DNA of 42,333 nucleotides from positions 1 through 42,333 of the forward strand of contig JAHQVJ010000064.1 of the NCBI GenBank assembly GCA_019634415.1, written 5' to 3'. Position 1 is the stretch's first letter. Every line of letters starts with the position of its first letter. Positions 15,311 through 23,155 of this stretch are shown here, piece by piece. The notes beneath the pieces are model-generated. The model saw only the letters and a program-made list of their open reading frames with translations, searched no databases and was not told where the DNA came from. The stretch comes from Myxococcales bacterium. Lineage in GTDB: Bacteria; Myxococcota_A; UBA796; GCA-2862545. Position numbers and translations under genes: made by a program.

Positions 15311-15325
15311 GACCACTGGGTGGTC
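15311..15325. repeat. Perfect inverted repeat downstream of mqnD
   Basis: GACCAC-TGG-GTGGTC is a 6-base perfect inverted repeat, five bases past the mqnD stop and 47 bases before the next start. No T-run follows. It may be a small operator for the SRPBCC gene or an mRNA-end hairpin. Confidence 0.35.
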
Positions 15326-15371
15326 GAAGTCCGCCAGGGCTCCTATGTCACCTGCCGCAAAAGGAGTCTGC

Positions 15372-15821
15372 ATGCCCTGGTTCGAAGGCACCCACACCGA
15401 GACCCGTGCCCTGCCGGTGTCCCCCGAGGTCGCTCTGGCCCACTTCGCCGATCTCCAGGCGATCCGCACGGCCACGAAGGGCGTGGAGTCCGCCGAGATC
15501 TCTCAACGCACCATCCACTTCGTGCTCCAGGAAGAGGACTACGGCGTGGTCAAGTTCAAGCCCGAGTACCGCTGCACCTATCAGGCGGATGGCGGGAAGC
15601 TGTCTTGGAACACCGAGGAGGGGGCCAACCTCAAGCAGTCGGGGGAGGCGACCTTCACGGCCACCGATGGTGGGTGCGAGATCAGCTACACCGAGACCGT
15701 GCAGGTGGAGCTGGAGGTGGCCGCGATGATGGCTCCGATGCTCAAGCCCGTCGTGGGGCCCGTGCTCGCCAAGGAGGTCAAGGGTTACCTCGACAGGATG
15801 ATCGAAGGGCTTCCCAGCTGA
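15372..15821 (+). CDS. SRPBCC (START/polyketide cyclase-like) ligand-binding protein
   Basis: The 149-residue protein starts at an ATG with a strong AAAGGAG (15360-15366) upstream. The pattern fits the SRPBCC superfamily: an N-terminal strand with paired Thr/Glu, LPVSPEVALAHFADLQAIR, a central beta-sheet (CTYQADGGKLSWNT, GEATFTATDGGCEISYTETV), and a long C-terminal helix ending VKGYLDRMIEGLPS. Members bind hydrophobic ligands in the helix-grip cavity; the ligand is unknown. It is 65 bases after mqnD and may have its own promoter. It ends directly against the convergent oxidoreductase gene, with the two stop codons abutting as TGATCA. Confidence 0.82.
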   Translation: MPWFEGTHTETRALPVSPEVALAHFADLQAIRTATKGVESAEISQRTIHFVLQEEDYGVVKFKPEYRCTYQADGGKLSWNTEEGANLKQSGEATFTATDGGCEISYTETVQVELEVAAMMAPMLKPVVGPVLAKEVKGYLDRMIEGLPS

Positions 15822-16805
15822 TCACGCGCCCGTACAGACCACCAGCTTGCCGATGGCCTCGTTGGCTCCCATCCTGCGGTGGGCCTCAGGGAGCTCGTCG
15901 AAGGTGAAGGCGTGGTGGATGTTGGGCCGATAGCGGCCCGCCTCCACACGACTCACGATGGTCTGCATGCGAGCGTCGTCGCCCGGCGATGCGACGAGGT
16001 CGCTGCGGGTGAACGTCTTCGTGACGCCAGCGGGGATCTCGGGGGCCTCGTCGGTGTTCCAGGTCTCCGACAGCTGGCCCACCAGGCCGAGCTTGCCCCC
16101 ACGGGTCATGGTGGCACAGGAGCTCTCGATCGTGGCCTTGGCCCCCACGCACTCCACCACCGCCGTCATGGGCCCGCAGGTGGCGAGCACCGTGGCCGCG
16201 ATGTCCGATCCATCGACGATCACCCAGTCCGCTCGGGTGCGCTGGCGCAGGATCTCGGCCTTGGCCTGGGAGCGGGTGGTCGTGGCCACCCGGCAGCCCA
16301 GATCCTTGGCGATGTCGGCGCAGGCCATCCCCAGGGCCGAGGTGCCGCCTCGGATCAACACCGTGTCGGATCCGTCGAGGGCCAACGACTCGATGCACAC
16401 ACCATAGGCGGTGTTGTAGGTCTCGGGTACGGCACCCAGCTCGGCCGCACCCAGGGCGGTGTCCACCTTGAAGACCTGCGTGCGTGGAACCAGGGCGTGG
16501 GTCGCGTATCCGCCGTCGAAGGAGCGGCCCATGCCGCCCATCAGGCACACGACTCGGTCGGACTCCCCGAGATCCCCGGTGGTCTGGATCACACGCCCCA
16601 CGCACTCCAGCCCGAGCACACGAGGCAGGCTGAAGTCGGGCGAGGACATCCCTCGGCGCGAGAACAGCTCCGAGCGGTTCAACCCGAAGGCCTCCACCTG
16701 GACCAGGACCCAGCCGTCCCGGCCCGTGGGGATGGGCCGCTCCACCAACTCGAACACCTCCGGCCCCCCGAAGGACCGAATCATCCAGGCGCGCATCATG
16801 TGCAT
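15822..16805 (-). CDS. MDR-family zinc-independent oxidoreductase (quinone oxidoreductase-like)
   Basis: The 327-residue protein shows an N-terminal GroES-like fold (GWVLVQVEAFGLNRSELFSR, GLECVGRVI) and a Rossmann domain with VLIRGGTSALGMACADIAKD. This is the medium-chain dehydrogenase/reductase pattern of quinone oxidoreductases using NADPH. The clustered Cys ligands of structural zinc are absent. Substrate is unknown. The ATG overlaps the phosphatase gene's stop in TGATG, and two further ATGs lie 6 and 9 bases on. It is the last gene of the six-gene minus-strand run, and a functional link to phosphorylation is not obvious. Confidence 0.88.
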   Translation of the reverse strand: MHMMRAWMIRSFGGPEVFELVERPIPTGRDGWVLVQVEAFGLNRSELFSRRGMSSPDFSLPRVLGLECVGRVIQTTGDLGESDRVVCLMGGMGRSFDGGYATHALVPRTQVFKVDTALGAAELGAVPETYNTAYGVCIESLALDGSDTVLIRGGTSALGMACADIAKDLGCRVATTTRSQAKAEILRQRTRADWVIVDGSDIAATVLATCGPMTAVVECVGAKATIESSCATMTRGGKLGLVGQLSETWNTDEAPEIPAGVTKTFTRSDLVASPGDDARMQTIVSRVEAGRYRPNIHHAFTFDELPEAHRRMGANEAIGKLVVCTGA

Positions 16806-18010
16806 CAGTCGCCTGCCAGTGCCAGCTGCAGGTTCATGTTGCGCAGCCGTCGACCCAGCGTCGCCACCAGCTTCCAGAGCACGAGGTTGCCCAACCCGGG
16901 CTCCATCATGCAGTACTCCCGCAGTGCATCTCGCTCGATGGTGAGCAAGTGGCCGAAGCCCTTGGCCACTACCGTCGCGGACCGCGGATCCGTGCCGATC
17001 AGCGCCAGCTCGCCGAAGTGCTCTCCCTCCGTCAGGGAGGCCACCTCCCGGCCCTCCACCTGGACCGAGACCTCGCCCTGCACCACGACGTAGAGCGTGT
17101 CACCCATCTCGCCTTGCTGCATGATGATCTCGCCCGGGCTCACGAACAGCTCGTTGACGATGCGACCCACGCGCAGCCGGGCGTGGAAGGGGAGGTCTTC
17201 GAACAGGAAGAGGCTCTCCATCGCCTTGGCCCGGGCGGCCACCGCCTCGGCCTGGAGCACGGCCTCCGGCTCGATGGCGATCACGGTGACGTTGTCCCGT
17301 CCGCCCTTGTTCAGGGCTGCCTGGATCAGGCCGTCGACGGCCTGGGTCAGGTTGGGACGCATCATCAGGCCCAGCATGTCCACTGGCTCCACCATGTCGG
17401 ACAAGCCGTCGGAGCACAGCAGGACCCGGTCGCCGTCGAGCAACTCCACGTGCAGGGTGTCGGTGCGCACGTTGGGGTACAGCCCCACCGCGCGGGTGAT
17501 CACGTTGCGGTACCGGCTGGCGGCGGCGTCTTCGCTGGTCATGGCGCCTGTCCGGATCAGCTCGTTGACCATGGAGTGGTCTTCGGACAGCTGGCGGAGC
17601 TCCCCGTCGCGCACCAGATAGGCGCGAGAGTCGCCCACGTGCACGATGAAGCTGGCGCCTCCTCCGAGGACGGCAGCCACCAGCGTGGTGGTCATCCCCT
17701 GGCGACCGGTGGCGGTGGCGGCCTCGTACACGCGGCGAGATGCTGCGTTGGCGGCTTGATCGAGGAGCTGGAGCACACCGTTGCGGGTGTCGCGGTTGGC
17801 GTCCGAGGCGAAGGCGTCCACCGCGGCCTTGAGCTGCGGTGCGTAGCTCTGGAACGTGTTGACGGTGATGGCGCTCGCGAGCTCCCCCGCCTTGCGCCCG
17901 CCCACTCCGTCCGCCACCACGAACACCCCGTACTCTTCGGCCGCGAGGAGCGAGTCCTCGTTGTGCTTCCGCTTGAGTCCGGTGTCGGTGCGCGCGTGGA
18001 ACTTAAGCAT
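16805..18010 (-). CDS. PP2C-type Ser/Thr phosphatase fused to a cyclic-nucleotide-binding domain
   Basis: The 401-residue protein removes phosphate from Ser/Thr of target proteins. Residues 1-240 form the PP2C domain: NEDS (17-20), VADGVGG (33-39), the MTTTLVAAVL strand, VHVGDSRAYL, LLCSDGLSDMV and GRDNVTVI, giving the metal-binding Asp set. Residues about 262-395 are a cNMP-binding domain: LFVSPGEIIMQQGEMGDTLY, VVVQGEVSVQVEG, the phosphate-binding-cassette-like FGELALIGTDPRSATV, and a C-terminal helix. I chose the ATG at 18010 over a GTG at 18022 because of the G-run just upstream. The fusion suggests phosphatase control by cAMP, cGMP or another ligand. It shares the operon with the tandem kinase, its probable opponent. 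Confidence 0.9.
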   Translation of the reverse strand: MLKFHARTDTGLKRKHNEDSLLAAEEYGVFVVADGVGGRKAGELASAITVNTFQSYAPQLKAAVDAFASDANRDTRNGVLQLLDQAANAASRRVYEAATATGRQGMTTTLVAAVLGGGASFIVHVGDSRAYLVRDGELRQLSEDHSMVNELIRTGAMTSEDAAASRYRNVITRAVGLYPNVRTDTLHVELLDGDRVLLCSDGLSDMVEPVDMLGLMMRPNLTQAVDGLIQAALNKGGRDNVTVIAIEPEAVLQAEAVAARAKAMESLFLFEDLPFHARLRVGRIVNELFVSPGEIIMQQGEMGDTLYVVVQGEVSVQVEGREVASLTEGEHFGELALIGTDPRSATVVAKGFGHLLTIERDALREYCMMEPGLGNLVLWKLVATLGRRLRNMNLQLALAGD

Positions 18011-18061
18011 CGACCCCCCCACGCTGCTGGCGCTGATGGACCATAACCGACCTGCCTCCTT

Positions 18062-19243
18062 TCACTGCACGTCCAGGGGTAGGCGCCGTACCAGCATGGG
18101 TGGTCCGTCCACGGAGCCCTGGAGGGTGGGGACGAGCTGGACCACCCACGCCCACCGGCCTGCGGGCTTGTCATCTGGCACCTGGACCTCCACCTCGAAC
18201 TGGCGGGAGCTCCCGGCGGCGAGTCGGGTGTCGTCCCGAGTGGACCACGGCGGCTCGTTGGACAGGGTTCGTACCAGGTCTTCCTGCAGCAGCGGCTCGG
18301 CCAGCTCCGACTCGCCTGGCGGAGTCAGGCCGGCGAGGACCCGCACACCCCGGAACGGAGTTCCCGTGGGGAAGGCGTGCCCAGCCCCCGTGTTCTGCAG
18401 CGTGACCGTGACGACCATCGGCTCGCCGCCGCGCACGAACACCGAGCCCGGAGCCTCCACCAGCACGCTCACCGCCCGCTCGGCATCGATGGAGGCCACG
18501 TGATGGCCCTCCCGCGCGGTGTGGCAGTCCGAGCAACCCACGCCCGCCGCGGCCCACGCCGATCGGCTCCACTCCCCGTAGGTGTCGTAGAGGGGAAGGT
18601 CGGCACCGGGCCAGGTGAGCTGATGGCACGCGCCGCAGGTCTCTGACGTCGTCAGATCCTCGGCCAGCGCGCTCGTGTGGGGGCCGAGGCGACGTGCCGC
18701 CTCGGCGGTGCCCACTGCGACGCGGCCGTCTCGCAGATGGCAGGCCACGCAGGTCACCCCCTCCATCTGCAGTGTGGCATTCCACGAGTCGTTCTCCGCC
18801 GTCGACCGCGGAGACTCCCAGGACGGCAGGAAGCTGTGTTGGGAGGCCAGTGGTAGGTGGCAGACCGTGCAGGCCGAGGCTCCGCTGCGGCTCGCGACGT
18901 CGAGCAACACCTCGAGGTCGGCGGGACCGTGCGGTCCGGAGCGCCAGTCCTCGAACGCAGCGGGGTGACATCCATGACAGCCTTGAGCACTCAGGTTGGC
19001 CAGGCCTTCGGGGTGCGGCCCCACATCCACGGGCAGAGATCCTTCGAAGAGTGGCTCGGACAACGTGGGAGGCGGCGGCGGCGGCTCCGGCTCCGGCTCG
19101 ACGACTGGCTGGACCACCGGCTCGGGCTCGGCCTTCTGACGACGCTTGAACAGCTTGAGCGGACCGGCGTTGGTCAGTGTGGGCAGCGCCAGAGCGACGA
19201 CTGCTGCCGCGACCAGTCCTCTAGAAATCCACGACCTCCGCAT
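18062..19243 (-). CDS. Exported five-haem c-type cytochrome
   Basis: The 393-residue protein begins MRRSWISRGLVAAAVVALALP, a Sec signal peptide ending near TNA. A Pro/Glu spacer (about residues 40-62) follows. Five CXXCH haem-attachment sites then occur: CHGCH, CTVCH, CVACH, CGACH and CSDCH. After them comes a C-terminal beta-rich domain (FVRGGEPMVVTVTLQNTGAG, then AGSSRQFEVEVQVPDDKPAG) like those in multihaem cytochromes of the c554 group. It probably transfers electrons in the periplasm. Its start at 19243 is chosen because the adjacent ATG at 19246 leaves only two bases after AAGGGG. It overlaps the transglycosylase gene by 23 bases. Electron donor and acceptor are unknown. Confidence 0.87.
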   Translation of the reverse strand: MRRSWISRGLVAAAVVALALPTLTNAGPLKLFKRRQKAEPEPVVQPVVEPEPEPPPPPPTLSEPLFEGSLPVDVGPHPEGLANLSAQGCHGCHPAAFEDWRSGPHGPADLEVLLDVASRSGASACTVCHLPLASQHSFLPSWESPRSTAENDSWNATLQMEGVTCVACHLRDGRVAVGTAEAARRLGPHTSALAEDLTTSETCGACHQLTWPGADLPLYDTYGEWSRSAWAAAGVGCSDCHTAREGHHVASIDAERAVSVLVEAPGSVFVRGGEPMVVTVTLQNTGAGHAFPTGTPFRGVRVLAGLTPPGESELAEPLLQEDLVRTLSNEPPWSTRDDTRLAAGSSRQFEVEVQVPDDKPAGRWAWVVQLVPTLQGSVDGPPMLVRRLPLDVQ

Positions 19244-21782
19244 CATCGCCCCTTGGAAACGGCGGAACCGCCACCCGAGCCCCGGGCGGCCCGTACAGCG
19301 CCACGTAGGCCGCGTAGCCCGCGGTGACCCGCTTGACATAGTCCCGCGTCTCCCGGAACGGAATGTGCTCGACGAAGGCGTCCATCGGGAGATCCGATCC
19401 GGTGCCCTTGAGCCACGACGACACGTTGAAGGGCCCACCGTTGTAGGACGCCACCGCCAAGGGAAAGGCCCCGTCGAATCGCTCCAGCAGCAGCCCCAGG
19501 TAGGTGATGCCGTACCGTACCGACAGGGTGGGATCCTCGAGATCGCCAGCGGTGAAGTGGGTGTCTCTGGCGAGGTCGGCGAGCAGGTGGCCCGTGCGCG
19601 GCATGATCTGCATGGCGCCCCTGGCCCCCACCCGAGAGACCGCCGTTGCCCGGTAGGTGGACTCCTGCCGCATGAGCCCCATCACCAGGTAGGGGTCCAC
19701 GTCGTGCTGTTGGCTGGCGTTCCACACGACGTGGTCGTGGGCCAAGGGGTAGGCCAGCCGCATGGCCTCGAGACGCAGGTCCTCGCTGGCGTCGTCCATC
19801 ATCCCGAAGCTGAATCGAGACGCGTGGTGGTGGTCTCGGGCCGCGAGGAAGAGGGTTCGCCAGTCCTCGGTGCTCATGCTGCGCACGCGACGCGCCGTCC
19901 GGTTCCGGCGCCGGTACGCTCGGCGCCACTGGTCGTACCACTCCGACATCAGGGGACCGCTCAGGTCGTACAGCCCGACTGTGGCGAGATCGTTGATCGC
20001 GCGCAGCTCGGGCCAGTAGCGGCCGAACTTCGCTGCGAACTTGGCCAGCGCGACCCGCCCGCCCTGTGCGTCCCACAGCTCGCTGCTCCGGTAGCTCCTG
20101 GGGGGCGACGCCTCAGGATCGAAGGCTGGCTTCAGATCGGGTGCTTCTGGGATCTGAAAGCGGGTCTCCCAGGGCCAGCTGAGCGAGGCGAGTCCCACCA
20201 CCGAGACGCGGGGTGGGGCGGCGTAGGGCTTTGCCACGGGGAGCGTGGAGGAGGGTCGGGTCTCGCGCCCCGAGGTGGGCTGTAGCTCCTCGCGGGCAGC
20301 GCCCGCCCACCGCCCGTTGCGGCGAAACGGGGCCTCGGCGGGAAGCACGTCGCGGCCCAGGAGCACCAGGCTCGAGTACCAGCTGTTCGGCTCGTTCTCG
20401 AGGATCCACTCGCGATCGGCGTCGGCTGCGAGCGGGCTCTCGAGGCTCTCCAGCGCTTCGGCACGCCAGTAGCGGGCCTCGGTGAGCCATGCTCGGTTCT
20501 CCTCGATGACCTTCGACAGCCGGGCGGCGGCGTCCTTCGGATCTCCCGCCATCAGCGAGGCGAATGCTGCGAAGAAGCGCCCTCGTCGGCCGGTCCAGCC
20601 CCCCAGCGACGCGACGGTGTCGAACTGGGCGCGCGCCTGCTCGTAGCGGCCCGCGAGCAACATCACGCGCCCCACGTCCTCGTGGGAGCGTCGCCAGCGA
20701 CGGTCCTTTGCGTGTCGCTGCTGCATCTCCAGGGCCAGGTCGACGGCTTCTACGTGTCGACCTCCGCGGAAGAGGGAGCGGTACTGGCTCCACGCCTCGG
20801 CGGGCTCCTCGGTGTCTTGGTACTGCTCGGAGTACCACTGGGCGAGGAAGTCCCACTGCCGAGTGCGCCAGCCGAAGCGCTCTGCCTCGTCCTCCACGAA
20901 GGGTCGGAGCTGGGGCTCGCCCTCGGTTCGGCGGACCAGCTCCTCGTACAGAGACCAGGCCTCCTTGCGCCGACTCGCATCACGCAGCGACAGCGCACGG
21001 CTCATGGAGGCAGCCGGATCGGTGGGCACCTCGGCGGCGTGGCCTTGCTCCTGCAGGTCGACCAGCAGCTCCTCGGCGATGCGGCCCGTCAGCGGCGCCG
21101 AGTGAGAGACGGCGAGGGAGGTGAGGTCGGTGGTGGCCGTCCGCACGTCTCCCACCAGGAGCGCCCTGGCCGCCAGCGCCAGCTCGATCTGCTCGGTGAT
21201 GGGCCCGAGACGGTGGTCCTCGTCGTAGGCCTCCGCGCTGGCCAGCGCTTCCCGGCGCTGGCCGAGCTCGGCTTGGGCGCGAGCGATGAGGCGCAGGCAG
21301 GCGCCGCTGTGGGGACCGTCTCCCCACTTGCGACGGTAGCGAGCGCACTCCGAGATGGCGACGCCTGGCTTTCCGCGGAGGAAGTCCTGCTCCGCTTCGT
21401 AGTAGGCGCCCCAGGGGGCCAGCGGCCCGTCTGCGCGGCGGACCGGTGTGAATGCCTCGCTGGCCAGGTTGTGACGACCGGCCTCGCGATGGATCAGACC
21501 CACGGCCAGCTGCACTGCGTCTCGCTCCCGTCCGCGCGCGGCGGTGGCCAGGAATCCATTGGCCACACGGAGGGCGCGCACCGTGTCTGCTGCCTCCAGG
21601 TGAGACCGCAGCAGGCGGATGGAGGGCTCGGGTTCGGGCCTCGTGGCCAGCTCCTTCGGTGCAGCATCCAGCACCAGGCCCGGTGCAGGAGGCTCCCGAT
21701 CAGCGGCGAGGGAAGGGGAAGCCAGGATCGCACCGATCCACGCTCCCATCATGAGCAACCGTTTCCCCGCGCGACTTCGCAC
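19221..21782 (-). CDS. Periplasmic soluble lytic transglycosylase (Slt70-like)
   Basis: The enzyme cleaves the MurNAc-GlcNAc bond of peptidoglycan to form 1,6-anhydro ends. The 853-residue product has a signal peptide (KRLLMMGAWIGAILASPSLA), then a long TPR-like alpha-helical superhelix (about 40-620). The C-terminal SLT domain has catalytic Glu707 in LMRQEST, GAMQIMPRTG, VASYNGGP, and HIPFRETRDYVKRV. The length exceeds E. coli Slt70 (about 645) because the helical part is larger. I chose the GTG at 21782 for its Arg/Lys n-region and GGGGGGTGGG just upstream; an ATG at 21752 is the alternative. It overlaps the 3' end of the PEGA-protein gene by 83 bases and the cytochrome start by 23. Confidence 0.92.
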   Translation of the reverse strand: MRSRAGKRLLMMGAWIGAILASPSLAADREPPAPGLVLDAAPKELATRPEPEPSIRLLRSHLEAADTVRALRVANGFLATAARGRERDAVQLAVGLIHREAGRHNLASEAFTPVRRADGPLAPWGAYYEAEQDFLRGKPGVAISECARYRRKWGDGPHSGACLRLIARAQAELGQRREALASAEAYDEDHRLGPITEQIELALAARALLVGDVRTATTDLTSLAVSHSAPLTGRIAEELLVDLQEQGHAAEVPTDPAASMSRALSLRDASRRKEAWSLYEELVRRTEGEPQLRPFVEDEAERFGWRTRQWDFLAQWYSEQYQDTEEPAEAWSQYRSLFRGGRHVEAVDLALEMQQRHAKDRRWRRSHEDVGRVMLLAGRYEQARAQFDTVASLGGWTGRRGRFFAAFASLMAGDPKDAAARLSKVIEENRAWLTEARYWRAEALESLESPLAADADREWILENEPNSWYSSLVLLGRDVLPAEAPFRRNGRWAGAAREELQPTSGRETRPSSTLPVAKPYAAPPRVSVVGLASLSWPWETRFQIPEAPDLKPAFDPEASPPRSYRSSELWDAQGGRVALAKFAAKFGRYWPELRAINDLATVGLYDLSGPLMSEWYDQWRRAYRRRNRTARRVRSMSTEDWRTLFLAARDHHHASRFSFGMMDDASEDLRLEAMRLAYPLAHDHVVWNASQQHDVDPYLVMGLMRQESTYRATAVSRVGARGAMQIMPRTGHLLADLARDTHFTAGDLEDPTLSVRYGITYLGLLLERFDGAFPLAVASYNGGPFNVSSWLKGTGSDLPMDAFVEHIPFRETRDYVKRVTAGYAAYVALYGPPGARVAVPPFPRGDDAEVVDF

Positions 21783-23151
21783 CCCACCCCCCGAATTCGT
21801 CCACACCCCGATCGGAACGCATCTCAGCGGTGTTTAGCCGCCGCCTTCCGAAGGGAGCTGTGTAGCCCAGCCCTGCACCGAGCATGAGGACGGGGACGTC
21901 CTCGCGCTGGCCCGTCACCGGCAAGGTGATCCAGGCTGCACCTCGGACTTGTATCTTGTCCGACACCGCAACACGTGTCCTCAGCCCCGCGCTCGCTGCC
22001 GATCGACCGAACCACCCCACGGCGACCTGCACCCAGTCCAAGCCGGCTGCCGCGTGGGGAAGCAGCTGAGGTCGGCCTGGCCACAGCCAGGCGTCCACAC
22101 CCAAGCCGATCTCGCCGAGCCCCAGTTGCACACGTCCGTCCACCGCGACGCCCAGGCGTGGAAGGGGGGACCCCTCACCGGGTAGGGTGAGGCCGGCAAA
22201 GGGCGTGATGCTGCCGTGCAGGGACGGCCGGGGTGGTGCTGTGGCCAGCGACACGCTCTCGAGCTGGCCCGCCCGTACTCGGAGCAGCAACGGAGGTGCG
22301 TCGTTCCTGGGCCGCGCGAACCACACCTCACGGTCCATGGCTGCGAGCAGCGTGGCCACCATCGGGGGAATCTTCGTGCCCTGCGACGCCGACTCCAGGA
22401 AGCGTCGAAAGCTCGGCTCGTCGACGCGGGGCTCCACCAGCGTCTCGCTGCCTGCCTCGAGCCACACGTCCCATCGCTCGATGACGCGTCCCTGGCGCTC
22501 CTGGTGCACCAGGTGCCGGCCAGGCATCAGCTCGAGGCTTCCATCGGCACGCGGCTCGCGGGGGGAGCCGTCCACGAGGACCTGAGCGGTGGGATCCACG
22601 GGCAGGCGCAGGGTGGCGACCGCGTCGCCGACGGAGGTGCGCGTGGCCTCGTAGGCCTGTTGCCCGAGGGCGAGGCTGGGCAGGTCCTCGGGGGCCATCG
22701 CGATCGCGGACAGCCAGGGGCGTACGACTCCCTGGTCGTGGACGTACTCCCGCCAGCGCCTGGCGTCGGGATGCCACTCGATGGTGTCACCGAAGAGGCG
22801 ATGAACGCGGGAGCCTTGATGAAGCAACGCCGCGCGGAGCTGCGCTCGATCCGATGCATCGCGGCACAGCTCCACCCCGGAGATGGCCACGTCGAGGCGC
22901 TCGAGCGTGGAGAGATCCGCTTCGGGGTCGGTCTGGGCCATCGCCTCGTCGAGGGTGCGCTGAAGTGCGGCCATCGCGTCGTCGTCGCCGAGCGTCACCC
23001 GGTCCAGGGCACTGCGCAGATCCACAGGGGCGAGCAGGTAGGTCGGCGGCTCCAGGACCTGCTCGATCTGGGCGAGATCAGTGGGCGACGGGGTGCTCAG
23101 CCACAGCACGTCCGTCGCCATCGCTGCCTCGGCCAACGCCAGCCACCACAT
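21700..23151 (-). CDS. Envelope protein with PEGA-like and beta-strand-rich regions
   Basis: The 483-residue protein starts MWWLALAEAAMA, a short signal peptide, four bases after the kinase stop. Residues about 180-245 (LPVDPTAQVLVDGSPREPRA, then LMPGRHLVHQE) resemble the PEGA surface domain. Residues about 300-435 are repeated short beta strands (VAVDGRVQLGLGEIGLGVD, AGLDWVQVAVGWFG, VLMLGAGLGYTAPFGR) that suggest an outer-membrane barrel or sandwich. The final 46 residues, RLNTAEMRSDRG onward, do not fit that pattern and overlap the transglycosylase start. The natural fold may end at about 21841. Function is unknown; the neighbours suggest an envelope role. Confidence 0.75.
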   Translation of the reverse strand: MWWLALAEAAMATDVLWLSTPSPTDLAQIEQVLEPPTYLLAPVDLRSALDRVTLGDDDAMAALQRTLDEAMAQTDPEADLSTLERLDVAISGVELCRDASDRAQLRAALLHQGSRVHRLFGDTIEWHPDARRWREYVHDQGVVRPWLSAIAMAPEDLPSLALGQQAYEATRTSVGDAVATLRLPVDPTAQVLVDGSPREPRADGSLELMPGRHLVHQERQGRVIERWDVWLEAGSETLVEPRVDEPSFRRFLESASQGTKIPPMVATLLAAMDREVWFARPRNDAPPLLLRVRAGQLESVSLATAPPRPSLHGSITPFAGLTLPGEGSPLPRLGVAVDGRVQLGLGEIGLGVDAWLWPGRPQLLPHAAAGLDWVQVAVGWFGRSAASAGLRTRVAVSDKIQVRGAAWITLPVTGQREDVPVLMLGAGLGYTAPFGRRRLNTAEMRSDRGVDEFGGWGAKSRGETVAHDGSVDRCDPGFPFPRR

Positions 23152-23155
23152 GCGC

